Position numbers and translations under genes: made by a program | Part shown: positions 8,244 to 16,700 of the stretch, one piece after another | Position numbering within the stretch: position 1 is the stretch's first letter | Layout of the letters: every line of letters begins with the position of its first letter | Notes under the pieces: model-generated | Database searches by the model: none | What the model saw: the letters and a program-made list of their open reading frames with translations, nothing else | What the model was told of the DNA's origin: nothing | NCBI GenBank assembly: GCA_017548765.1 | Contig: JAFYZH010000015.1 | Span: forward strand, 1-64,000 | Length of the DNA stretch: 64,000 bases | Source of the DNA: Lachnospiraceae bacterium | GTDB lineage: Bacteria; Bacillota; Clostridia; Lachnospirales; Lachnospiraceae | Direction: 5' to 3'

Positions 8244-9509
8244 ATGAATAATAAGAACATACTTAAAGATAACAAAGGTTTAACGCTTATTGAGCTCTTA
8301 GTTTCATCTGCGATCCTGCTTTTGGTCATCTCTGCTTTTCTAAGCATGTTGGCATCCGCAGCAAAGATGTTTTCAAGGGGAAGTCGTGATCTGGATGTTC
8401 AGGAAGAAGCTCAGATCGTTACAAACCAGGTCGAGGCTCTTCTGTCCGATTGTGAGGTTTATGCAGGTCAGGTAGGCAATTCGATCTATATCGTTGATAG
8501 AGATGTTGTTCATGTGGTTTCTGAAGAAACCGACGGAGTTTTCCTTTCTACATTTAATAATGCATTGTCAGAAGATGACAATACTGCAGCGAATGTAAAA
8601 GCGCTTCTTGCATCGAATCCGAACTCTATAAAGGGCGGCAGCACCGGACGGGCACTCCTGTCTAACCGTCTTCAGGGATTATCGTTAAATACCGATAAAC
8701 TTGAATCGGATAATGTTGTATATCTTTCCATGAATTATAAGAATTTGGAGAGAGAAGTCGGAGTTAATCAGAGCGTATTTTTAAGAAATAAACCTGGCAC
8801 CAGCATCAGCGGCGGTGACACAAATCCGATCGAAAATGATTATGATGCAGAACTTTTGGTTCTTCGTTATAAATCTTATAACCTCAAGACATTGTTTGGT
8901 ATTTCTACTGTTACCGGAAAATCCGGTGCAGACGCAAATTGCTATGAGGTCAGTGAAATCGGTATCTTGAAGATCAAAGATAATGTATCTACCAGCGCTG
9001 CTTCTGCAGGCGGATGCATCGTAAAGTGCGTTAAGGGTGGTGCAGAGTATAAGATCCGTCTTTCCTTTGATGCTGTAGCTGTTGGACTTGGCGGTGATGA
9101 TGCTCAGATCTCTGTAGTTCGTCTTCAGGATGTTGAGCAAGTTTGTGATTATGTTTCGATCAAGGGTTTTGACACACATTCCAGTGATGTTAAGTATACC
9201 ATCAACATGCGTGTAGGCCAGAGCCTTACGACCGGATATCTTGAAAAGAAGAGCCCTGATAAGATCTCTCTTACCGGAGGAAACGGCACTAAAGTTGACG
9301 CTCTCGAAGGTGATTTCAATGTTAGCGGAAAAACATTTAAAGGCGTTTTCAGATTTTGCTTGGATGATCGTTCCACACATTTGATCTTCCGTCAGCTCAG
9401 CCAGAGTACTGAACAGGGTAAGGGTTTGGTAGCTCTCTATACGATCGATGTATTTTATAAGAACACTTTACTTGGTACTGCTAAGGTAAACGTCAGATAT
9501 CCGAACTAA
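8244..9509 (+). CDS. Large minor pilin-like prepilin (PilW type)
   Basis: A leader of 12 residues ending in N-K-G is followed by L-T-L-I-E-L-L-V-S-S-A and a hydrophobic helix, so this is again a class III prepilin (Glu at +5 kept, Phe +1 replaced by Leu). The 421-residue product has a long soluble region with many beta strands, comparable in size to PilW-like minor pilins. The site AAGGAGG is 7 bases before the ATG. It is the last gene of the pilus operon and a strong terminator follows. Confidence 0.85.
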   Translation: MNNKNILKDNKGLTLIELLVSSAILLLVISAFLSMLASAAKMFSRGSRDLDVQEEAQIVTNQVEALLSDCEVYAGQVGNSIYIVDRDVVHVVSEETDGVFLSTFNNALSEDDNTAANVKALLASNPNSIKGGSTGRALLSNRLQGLSLNTDKLESDNVVYLSMNYKNLEREVGVNQSVFLRNKPGTSISGGDTNPIENDYDAELLVLRYKSYNLKTLFGISTVTGKSGADANCYEVSEIGILKIKDNVSTSAASAGGCIVKCVKGGAEYKIRLSFDAVAVGLGGDDAQISVVRLQDVEQVCDYVSIKGFDTHSSDVKYTINMRVGQSLTTGYLEKKSPDKISLTGGNGTKVDALEGDFNVSGKTFKGVFRFCLDDRSTHLIFRQLSQSTEQGKGLVALYTIDVFYKNTLLGTAKVNVRYPN

Positions 9510-9536
9510 GGGATCTGTCGTAAATGGAAATTTGAA

Positions 9537-9572
9537 AACCGCTACTCTCAAATCGAGAGTAGCGGTTTTTTT
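9537..9572 (+). terminator. Terminator of the pilus operon
   Basis: AACCGCTACTCTC pairs with GAGAGTAGCGGTT and runs into seven T. Confidence 0.9.
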
Positions 9573-9574
9573 AC

Positions 9575-9603
9575 TTGAAGATGGAATTAAGTTGTGGTAT
9601 ACT
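9575..9603 (+). promoter_or_regulatory. Promoter of LtaS-like gene 1
   Basis: TTGAAG, a 17-base spacer and TATACT lie directly behind the pilus terminator. The predicted start of transcription (about 9610) rules out the ATG at 9594 as translation start. Confidence 0.75.
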
Positions 9604-9616
9604 TTTCCTTGCGTAC

Positions 9617-9635
9617 GTTCATTATGTGTATGAAC
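9617..9635 (+). promoter_or_regulatory. Leader hairpin shared by both LtaS-like genes, copy 1
   Basis: GTTCAT and ATGAAC pair around the loop TATGTGT, 39 bases before the start codon. A close copy with a compensated base pair lies before the second LtaS-like gene (14477-14495). Confidence 0.6.
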
Positions 9636-9674
9636 ATTTTTTTGGCTCCCATGAGCCGGCAAGAGGAATTTTTT

Positions 9675-11297
9675 ATGAACGCCTATAGTATATTGCTTCT
9701 TTCATCCTGTGTATTTACCTTTGTTTTTTTGATGACTCTCGATACTTTTCTAGAAAAGAAAAGACGAAAGATGGGAAACCTTTCAAAAAGGATCCCTGTT
9801 CGTTTTTTTGTTGCTCGAGGGTTTACTTACCTGGCATTTATGCTTGGGACAGGTATTCTGGTCGCGACTATTTGGATGAGGCAGAACTTCAAAGAAACGG
9901 ACCTTGCGTCTTTGTTCTTTCATATGCATGTACAGCTTACCAGTACCGATATTAAAAATATCAGAGGACTCTATAAATGTCTTTCTCTTCTCATTCCACT
10001 CGGGTCACTCTTTTTGAGTCTGTTGGGTAAGTTATGGTCTTATATCTTTGTTGTTGGCTTGCGACCTCATCGGATCATCTATAATTTGGTGCGGGCTCTG
10101 GTCATTATCGCTTATCCGATCATTTCGATTTGCGTTATATGTTCGTATTTTAAGGTTATTCCATATATTAAACAGAGACTTGATTCGACATCGATCTATG
10201 AAGACTATTATGTCGATCCGAAGACGGCTAAGGTAACATTTCCGGATAAGAAAAGGAACTTGATCTATATCTATTTAGAGTCGATGGAGAACTCCTATGC
10301 CCTCCCTGAATATGGCGGAGTATCCGAGCTTGACTTGATTCCGGAATTAACCGAGTTATCTGTTAAATATGAAAATTTCGGCGACAGAGGCAGTAAGATT
10401 TTGCATGGCCCTACACCGGTCACGCAGAATGCCTGGACCATGGCTTCCCTGGTCGGTCAGACCTGCGGCATTCCGATCAATTTCGGCTTTGATTCAGCCA
10501 TGATGGGAGAGGGGGTAGATGAATACCTTCCCGGTGCATTTAACCTCGGTGATATGTTGAAGAGAGAAGGTTACGACCTCTGTTATATGGTTGGATCCGA
10601 TGCCCGCTTTGTGGCGATGGACGTGTTCATGCGCAAACATGGAGATTATCAGATCCGCGATTATTACTATTATCGCGATAATCATCTGATTCCTCAAAAC
10701 TACTTCGTTTGGTGGGGCTTAGAGGACTATAAATTGTTAGAGTTTGCTAAGGATTATCTGACGGAGGCGAGTGCTTCCGATAAACCGTTTGCACTTACGT
10801 TGATGACGATGGATACGCACTTTATGGACGGATATAAATGCGAACATTGTGAGGATAAATTTCCGAAGCAATATGACAACGTTATCGCCTGTTCGTCGAA
10901 ATTAGTCTCTGCCTTTGTAGAATGGGTGCAACAGCAGCCGTTTTATGAGAACACGACGATCGTTGTGATCGGTGATCATCCGACTATGGATAGTCGTTAC
11001 TACAATGAACTCAAATATGTGACGGATGATTACGTTCGGCGTAATTACATAGCGGTGATAAATTCTGCGGTTGAGAATCCATGCGATACAGCGCGTTTAT
11101 ATCAGGTGATCGATATGTATCCGACCACGATCGCAGCCTTAGGCGCGAAGATCGAAGGAGAGCGTTTAGGGCTGGGCACGAACCTGTTTTCAACAAAACC
11201 GACCCTCTATGAGGAACTCGGGCAGGATTACTTTGATACGGAGATCATGAAGAACTCCTCGTTTTACAACAAGAAGCTGGCAGGCTTCGACCGATAA
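9675..11297 (+). CDS. LtaS/MdoB-like phosphoglycerol transferase (membrane sulfatase fold)
   Basis: The 540-residue protein has several N-terminal membrane helices (about 3-22, 42-66 and a hydrophobic block at 100-165) and an extracellular alkaline-phosphatase/sulfatase-fold domain. Motifs of the LTA synthase family are visible: Y-L-E-S-M-E-N (metal-binding Glu), N-A-W-T-M-A-S-L (probable Thr nucleophile) and I-G-D-H-P-T near the end (metal ligands). Known relatives transfer phosphoglycerol from phosphatidylglycerol to polymers such as lipoteichoic acid or glucans. The exact acceptor here is unknown. ATG 9675 is preferred because AGAGGA lies 8-9 bases before it and because the promoter overlaps the earlier ATG. 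A second, diverged member is coded at 14531. Confidence 0.88.
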   Translation: MNAYSILLLSSCVFTFVFLMTLDTFLEKKRRKMGNLSKRIPVRFFVARGFTYLAFMLGTGILVATIWMRQNFKETDLASLFFHMHVQLTSTDIKNIRGLYKCLSLLIPLGSLFLSLLGKLWSYIFVVGLRPHRIIYNLVRALVIIAYPIISICVICSYFKVIPYIKQRLDSTSIYEDYYVDPKTAKVTFPDKKRNLIYIYLESMENSYALPEYGGVSELDLIPELTELSVKYENFGDRGSKILHGPTPVTQNAWTMASLVGQTCGIPINFGFDSAMMGEGVDEYLPGAFNLGDMLKREGYDLCYMVGSDARFVAMDVFMRKHGDYQIRDYYYYRDNHLIPQNYFVWWGLEDYKLLEFAKDYLTEASASDKPFALTLMTMDTHFMDGYKCEHCEDKFPKQYDNVIACSSKLVSAFVEWVQQQPFYENTTIVVIGDHPTMDSRYYNELKYVTDDYVRRNYIAVINSAVENPCDTARLYQVIDMYPTTIAALGAKIEGERLGLGTNLFSTKPTLYEELGQDYFDTEIMKNSSFYNKKLAGFDR

Positions 11298-11303
11298 TTC
11301 ATA

Positions 11304-11339
11304 AATATCCGGGTGAGGATCCTCATCCGGATATTTTAC
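11304..11339 (+). terminator. Terminator after LtaS-like gene 1
   Basis: AATATCCGGGTGAGG pairs with CCTCATCCGGATATT with a minimal loop, followed by a short T run. A sequence TATAAT at 11383-11388 downstream may be the -10 box of the next gene; I see no good -35. Confidence 0.75.
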
Positions 11340-11434
11340 ATGTTTTTTACATATACTTTCTATGTTCTTTACATTCTGTCGATATAATACCTCTGTGATA
11401 GATCATAAGTGAAAAGGTATTCTCGGAGGATTTT

Positions 11435-13255
11435 ATGAAGTTAGAGAATGTGTTAGGCTTGATCGGTGGTTTGGCTCTGTTTCTGTTCGGCATGAACCTG
11501 ATGGGTGAGTCCCTGAAGAAACAGGCCAGCGGACGATTAAAGAATGTATGGACGACGTTGACGACCAGTACGTTTAAAGGCTTTTTACTGGGCCTGGTCG
11601 TAACCATCGTTATCCAGTCCTCGTCCGCTACGACGGTCATGGTCGTTGGTTTTGTTAACTCCGGTTTTATGACATTGCAGCAATCGGTCGGCGTCATCAT
11701 GGGTGCGAACCTCGGCGCATCGATCACGAGCTGGATCCTGGCCACTTCGCAGTTTGAAAACGCGGAAAGTGCTCTTTGGATCTTGAATTTCTTAAAACCT
11801 TCATTTTTCATGCCGATCCTGGCTTTCGTCGGTGTTCTGTTTTACATGTTCATCGGTAAGGGACGGAAGAAAGACCTCGGCTCCATCCTGCTCGGCGTTT
11901 CGGTCCTCCTCTATGGAATGGAAGCGATGTCTACGGCGGTTCATCCGCTCGCTGAGATGGAAGGTTTCCGGAACCTCATGGTGAAGTTCTCCAATCCGTT
12001 GCTCGGACTCTTCGTCGGTACTGCTGTAACCGCACTGATCCAGAGTTCCGGCGCATCTGTCGGTATCTTGCAGGCATTGTCCACGACCGGAGCGATCTCG
12101 TATGGAACCTCCATACCGATCGTCATGGGTCAGAATATCGGTACTTGTGTCACGGCGATGATCTCATCCGTCGGTGCGACGAAGAATGCGAAGAGAGCCG
12201 CATGGATCCATTTGTATTTTAACGTTATATCTGCCGTCGTTTTGCTTAGTGCGTATGCGATCGTCTCCAATATGGTACCGATCCCGATATTGGAAAAGGC
12301 AGCCGGCCCGGTCGGCATCGCGGTCGTACATACTGTATTTAAATTGATCGCTTTGGTACTGTGGATGCCGTTTACAAAGCAACTCGTTAAACTGGCTGTA
12401 AAAACGGTTCCGGATGCGAAGAGCGAGGAGAAGATCGAAGTCCTCGACGAACGTCTTCTGGATACCCCGTCCGTTGCATTGGATCGCTGCCGTGAGGCTA
12501 CGAATAACATGGCAGTGCTGGCGTGTGACACGCTCGCGATCTCCCTGGACCTTTTGTCAAACTACACGGAGAAGGTTGGAAATACGATCCGCGAAGGCGA
12601 GGAAGAAGTCGACCACTACGAAGATATGCTCGGTACCTACCTGGTTAAGCTTTCCGGACGTAATATGACGGAAAATGACAGCCGTGAAGTTACGAAATTG
12701 CTGCATATGATCGGTGATTTCGAACGTATCAGCGACCATGCCGTAAATATCCTCGAGACCGCGCAGGAGATCGCGGATAAGAACCTCTCTTTCTCGGCAG
12801 AGGCGACGCAGGAACTCGACACGATGACACGTGCCGTCCTCGAGATCCTGAACATGACATTGACCGCATTTACGACAGACGACCTCGCTTTAGCGCTTCA
12901 TGTAGAGCCTTTAGAGCAGACGGTGGACTATCTTAAGTCTGCGATCAAAAAACGCCATGTACAGCGCTTACAGCGCAATGAATGCACCATTGAGATGGGC
13001 TTTATACTGGCGGACATCCTGACGAACCTGGAACGTGTTTCCGACCACTGTTCGAACGTCGCTCTGTGTATGCTTGAGATCGCGCAGGACAGCCTGGAGA
13101 TGCACGAATACCAGCAGAAGATCCGCGACAACGATATCAGCAACTACAATCGTACTTACGACGAATACATGGAGAAATACAAGCTTCCGGAAAGAGGAGA
13201 GGGCGCGAAGGTGATGCCTGCAGAAGCAGCAAAGCCGGCGCCGGCCGAGGCCTGA
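11435..13255 (+). CDS. Na+/phosphate cotransporter family protein with PhoU-like domain
   Basis: The 606-residue protein has the two inverted Na/Pi repeats of the NptA/YjbB family: Q-S-S-S-A-T-T near residue 63 and Q-S-S-G-A-S near residue 196, each within membrane helices, with G-A-N-L-G-A-S and G-Q-N-I-G-T-C behind them. From about residue 345 a helical PhoU-like domain follows (I-G-D-F-E-R-I-S-D-H is its signature). Members move phosphate with sodium; the PhoU-like domain is thought to sense or gate. The tail is Ala/Pro-rich. It stands alone between two terminators. Directionality and true substrate are not visible. Confidence 0.92.
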   Translation: MKLENVLGLIGGLALFLFGMNLMGESLKKQASGRLKNVWTTLTTSTFKGFLLGLVVTIVIQSSSATTVMVVGFVNSGFMTLQQSVGVIMGANLGASITSWILATSQFENAESALWILNFLKPSFFMPILAFVGVLFYMFIGKGRKKDLGSILLGVSVLLYGMEAMSTAVHPLAEMEGFRNLMVKFSNPLLGLFVGTAVTALIQSSGASVGILQALSTTGAISYGTSIPIVMGQNIGTCVTAMISSVGATKNAKRAAWIHLYFNVISAVVLLSAYAIVSNMVPIPILEKAAGPVGIAVVHTVFKLIALVLWMPFTKQLVKLAVKTVPDAKSEEKIEVLDERLLDTPSVALDRCREATNNMAVLACDTLAISLDLLSNYTEKVGNTIREGEEEVDHYEDMLGTYLVKLSGRNMTENDSREVTKLLHMIGDFERISDHAVNILETAQEIADKNLSFSAEATQELDTMTRAVLEILNMTLTAFTTDDLALALHVEPLEQTVDYLKSAIKKRHVQRLQRNECTIEMGFILADILTNLERVSDHCSNVALCMLEIAQDSLEMHEYQQKIRDNDISNYNRTYDEYMEKYKLPERGEGAKVMPAEAAKPAPAEA

Positions 13256-13299
13256 TGTTTTGAAAGTTTCGTTCATATAATCATTTAGAGTATTTGAGG

Positions 13300-13340
13300 C
13301 CTGTGGCTAACGAGGAATCGTTTTGCCACAGGTTTTTTTG
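13300..13340 (+). terminator. Terminator after Na/Pi transporter
   Basis: CCTGTGGC pairs with GCCACAGG across an 18-base loop and ends in seven T. Confidence 0.75.
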
Positions 13341-13395
13341 TTTCCCTGAACTCCTTACAAATCTCTTAAAGCTTTCGGTGCTGCTTCGCCCTTTC

Positions 13396-13424
13396 TTGCA
13401 AATATCGCCCGTTTTTGCTATAAT
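13396..13424 (+). promoter_or_regulatory. Promoter of cysK-like gene
   Basis: TTGCAA and TATAAT with a 17-base spacer, about 75 bases before the start codon at 13501. Confidence 0.8.
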
Positions 13425-13500
13425 GATACAGGCGGGTCGAAAGCCTGCTTTATTGTGATGTACGGCGCACGATATGTGGCGCCGCAGTTGGGAGTTTTTT

Positions 13501-14445
13501 ATGATTTTGAACAATATTCTGGAGGCGATCGGCCATACGCCGCTGGTGCGCCTCAATCGTATGGTGGGACCCGATAGCGCGCAGGTCCTGGTGAAGTTTG
13601 AAGGCTTGAATGTGGGTGGCTCGATCAAGACGCGGACGGCTTACTGCATGATCCGTGACGCAGAGAAGAGAGGCCTCATCACGAAGGACACGATCATCGT
13701 GGAACCGACGAGCGGAAACCAGGGCATCGGCCTGGCACTGGTCGGAGCGGTGAAGGGCCTGCGTACGGTCATCATTATGCCGGACTCGGTCAGCGAGGAA
13801 CGCCGCAAACTGGTAGAGCACTACGGGGCGGAAGTCATCCTGATCCATGATGACGGCAACATCGGCGAATGCATCGACGAATGCGTAAAGACAGCCCTTC
13901 GAATGAAGGCGGAAGATCCGAACGTCTTCGTGCCGCAGCAGTTTGAAAACCCTGCGAACCCGCGTGCGCATCGTCATCATACCGGCGTGGAGATCTTAGA
14001 GCAGGCTGAGTGTGAGATCCATGGTTTCTGCTCGGGTATCGGAACCGGCGGTACGCTTACCGGCATCGGTGAAGTGCTTAAGGCACAGAACCCGGATATC
14101 GAGATCTGGGCAGTGGAGCCTGAGAATGCCGCCATCCTGGCCGGCGGAACGATCGGTACGCATCTTCAAATGGGTATCGGAGATGGTTTGATCCCGCCGA
14201 TCCTGAACCAGAATATCTACAGTCATATTTACGTTGTCACAGACGAGGAGGCCATCTCAACGGCGCAGAACCTGGCGCGTATGGAAGGCATCCTGTGTGG
14301 CATCTCCAGCGGAACGAATGTTGCAGCTGCACTGCAATTGGCGAAGAAACTGGGCCCAGGCAAGACGGTAGTCACCGTCCTTCCGGATACGGCAGAGCGG
14401 TACTTCTCAACACCGCTGTTTGATGAAGATTACGTAAACAAATAA
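13501..14445 (+). CDS. cysK: Cysteine synthase family PLP enzyme
   Basis: O-acetylserine sulfhydrylase makes cysteine from O-acetylserine and sulfide in the cytoplasm. The 314-residue protein has the fold-type II features: I-G-x-T-P-L-V near the start, the PLP lysine in G-G-S-I-K-T-R, the substrate loop E-P-T-S-G-N-Q-G, the phosphate loop G-x-G-T-G-G-T-L-T-G, and the S-S-G-x-N segment near the end. Two places differ from the common pattern: the residue after the PLP lysine is Thr instead of Asp, and the loop has Q-G instead of T-G. These keep the possibility open that it uses another substrate such as O-phosphoserine or homocysteine. The start with GGGAG upstream is taken. It may share a transcript with the following LtaS-like gene, as no terminator is seen. 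Confidence 0.88.
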   Translation: MILNNILEAIGHTPLVRLNRMVGPDSAQVLVKFEGLNVGGSIKTRTAYCMIRDAEKRGLITKDTIIVEPTSGNQGIGLALVGAVKGLRTVIIMPDSVSEERRKLVEHYGAEVILIHDDGNIGECIDECVKTALRMKAEDPNVFVPQQFENPANPRAHRHHTGVEILEQAECEIHGFCSGIGTGGTLTGIGEVLKAQNPDIEIWAVEPENAAILAGGTIGTHLQMGIGDGLIPPILNQNIYSHIYVVTDEEAISTAQNLARMEGILCGISSGTNVAAALQLAKKLGPGKTVVTVLPDTAERYFSTPLFDEDYVNK

Positions 14446-14476
14446 TAAAGGCCCGGATAGGGCGGGTAGGTTCATT

Positions 14477-14495
14477 TGGTCATTGTGTGTATGAC
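14477..14495 (+). promoter_or_regulatory. Leader hairpin shared by both LtaS-like genes, copy 2
   Basis: GGTCAT and ATGACC pair around TGTGTGT; flanking AGGTTC (14467-14472) and GAACCT (14496-14501) extend the helix with a four-base bulge. It ends 35 bases before the ATG at 14531. Confidence 0.6.
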
Positions 14496-14530
14496 CGAAC
14501 CTGAGAACAGGTATTAAGACGGGAAGAGAT

Positions 14531-16684
14531 ATGGGAGAGATAAAAGAGGTCGAAACTTCAGAAGAAGAGAAAATCGAAACTTCGGAAGAAGTGAAGATCG
14601 AAACTCCGAAAGAGGAGAAGATCGAAACGAGCGAAAAGAATAAGCCGGATCCAAAGCCCCTATTTAACACACGTGGAAAAAGAGGGGCCGGTTATCTTGC
14701 TTTGATCTTCGTGTTGTTTTACATATTTGCGATCCTCTTTAATGGAACGATGGAATACTATATGACGAATACAACGCAGAGATTCTCTCTCTACGTTTAT
14801 TCGAATTATCTGTTGATCTATTTCTTCGAGCTTCCGCAGGATATCCTTTCCCTTCCGGACGTAGTAACACCTTCGTTCTATCATGCATACGCGATCATCT
14901 TATTTTTGTTGCTGTTGTTCTTTGTGTTTTTCATTTTCCAAAGAGGATATATAGCGATATTGACATCCGGAGTGTTGGGAATGATCTTATGCTACGCCAG
15001 CAAGACCAAATTTCAATACCGGAAGGAACTGTTGAATATTAAGGACCTCGCGCTTACGGAGGCGGCGGGAATGGCGAAAAACTACCTGAAATTCGATTTC
15101 GGGCTTCGTTTCTTCGCGTTGTTCCTTATAGTTTTGTTGTTTGCGACGGCGGCATTTTTTGCGGATCGTATCGTCCTCAAGGACCGAAAAGCGTTAACAA
15201 CTAAGGAAAAGAAGATCTTTTGGGGCGTTCGCATCGGTCTGGGACTGGTCGTTGTGGTACTGATGTTTCACTTTCAATCCAGGGTCGATCAACACATCAT
15301 CCTCGGAGACAGCACGAACCGTATGGTCCTGCTGACGGATAATCCGACAGACTACGTCGTGTATCACTTTTTCGAAGATAAGAAGAAGGTATATAATGCA
15401 GATGATGTCCGGACGAAGTATCAGGAACTTACGGAGAGACTGATACAGGAATACGAGGAAAATGATAAATACACGCCCATTTCCCCGGAGGATTATCCGA
15501 ATGTCATCGTGATCATGAATGAGTCTTGGTGGCATATGGATGAGATCGACACCGATAAGATGTGGCTATCACAGGATCCTTTGGGACCGGTGAAGGGATT
15601 AGGCGAACAGTCTGCGTTAGGCAGGGCTGCAGTCGGGATCTACGGTGGCGGCACGGTGAGTTCGGAGATGGAGTTTTTGACTGGCTGGAACTTGAAATAT
15701 GCGCAGAATTCCACGTCGATCTCCATTGAGACATCAAAGGTTAAGATCCATTCGATCGTAGATTACTTTAATTCGCTGGATTACGAGACCCGGGCGATCC
15801 ACCCCTATTACGGCGGTTTTTACAGCCGGTATAAGGTATACAACAATCTGGGCTTTTCTCATATGACGTTTGAGCCCGATATGAAATACAAGTCCACATT
15901 CGACCGGTATATCAGTGATGAGGCCTTAGTCGACCAGATCATCTATGAATTTGAGAATAAAACAAAGGATAAGACATTTATCTTCGGCGTTTCGGTCGCA
16001 AACCATGGAATCCTTCTGGAGTATACGGAGCCGCTCAATAAAGACTATCCGTATGTGGTAGACATGAAGGAAGGCATTAACTGGGCGCCGACGAAAGCGT
16101 GGAGCGACAGCGAGCTTTTTTCCTTGCGACACTATGTTAACGGAACGTATGAAGCGAGCGCTGCATTTGCCAAACTGGTGAAGTATTTTGAAGAACAGGA
16201 TGAACCGGTGATATTGGTCATGTACGGAGATCATTGCCCGGACTTCCCGGCCTGGAGGTTTTATGATCTGGGAGCCTTGAATAAGGAGATCGATGAAGAC
16301 TGGTATCCGACCATGCTTCACCCGGGCTCTTCAGCAGATACGATCCACGATACGCAGACGCTTTACTCCGTACCGGTCGTATCCTGGAGCAACTGCCTGG
16401 ATGATGCTGACATGGGAATGGACCTTTCGAATATCAGCGTTTTAGGCTCGAGGATCATTAAGAAGAGTAAGCTTCCGATGACAAAAATGGTTTTGCTGGA
16501 AGATTACTTTGAGAAATGCCTGGCGACTGACAGTCTGTTTTACATGATGGACGTGGAGCATAAAATAATCGATAGAACGACAAAAGAGATTGATGACAGT
16601 ATATATATCAAGTCCATGCTTCAATACGATCAGGTATTCGGAGATGACGTGAGTAATGATGTATGGGTTCCGATGAAAGATTAA
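14531..16684 (+). CDS. LtaS-like membrane sulfatase with charged repeat N-terminus
   Basis: The 717-residue protein begins with about 45 cytoplasmic residues made of a repeated E-E-K-I-E-T-S-E unit (10-residue repeats encoded by near-identical 30-base units at 14550-14640). Membrane helices follow, roughly at residues 52-72, 118-160, 193-213 and 235-253. The outer domain shows the sulfatase/LtaS motifs M-N-E-S-W-W (metal Glu), G-G-T-V-S-S-E-M-E-F-L-T-G (probable Thr nucleophile) and Y-G-D-H-C-P. It is a different subgroup from the enzyme at 9675. The likely task is transfer of a phosphoglycerol-type group onto a cell-surface polymer; the substrate is unknown. It is followed 16 bases later by trkA. 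Confidence 0.87.
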   Translation: MGEIKEVETSEEEKIETSEEVKIETPKEEKIETSEKNKPDPKPLFNTRGKRGAGYLALIFVLFYIFAILFNGTMEYYMTNTTQRFSLYVYSNYLLIYFFELPQDILSLPDVVTPSFYHAYAIILFLLLLFFVFFIFQRGYIAILTSGVLGMILCYASKTKFQYRKELLNIKDLALTEAAGMAKNYLKFDFGLRFFALFLIVLLFATAAFFADRIVLKDRKALTTKEKKIFWGVRIGLGLVVVVLMFHFQSRVDQHIILGDSTNRMVLLTDNPTDYVVYHFFEDKKKVYNADDVRTKYQELTERLIQEYEENDKYTPISPEDYPNVIVIMNESWWHMDEIDTDKMWLSQDPLGPVKGLGEQSALGRAAVGIYGGGTVSSEMEFLTGWNLKYAQNSTSISIETSKVKIHSIVDYFNSLDYETRAIHPYYGGFYSRYKVYNNLGFSHMTFEPDMKYKSTFDRYISDEALVDQIIYEFENKTKDKTFIFGVSVANHGILLEYTEPLNKDYPYVVDMKEGINWAPTKAWSDSELFSLRHYVNGTYEASAAFAKLVKYFEEQDEPVILVMYGDHCPDFPAWRFYDLGALNKEIDEDWYPTMLHPGSSADTIHDTQTLYSVPVVSWSNCLDDADMGMDLSNISVLGSRIIKKSKLPMTKMVLLEDYFEKCLATDSLFYMMDVEHKIIDRTTKEIDDSIYIKSMLQYDQVFGDDVSNDVWVPMKD
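14550..14640 (+). repeat. Intragenic 30-bp tandem repeat
   Basis: Three imperfect units of about 30 bases encode the Glu/Lys/Thr repeat at the N-terminus of the LtaS-like protein. The number of units could vary between strains. Confidence 0.65.
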
Positions 16685-16700
16685 CAGAGGAGATTTACAT

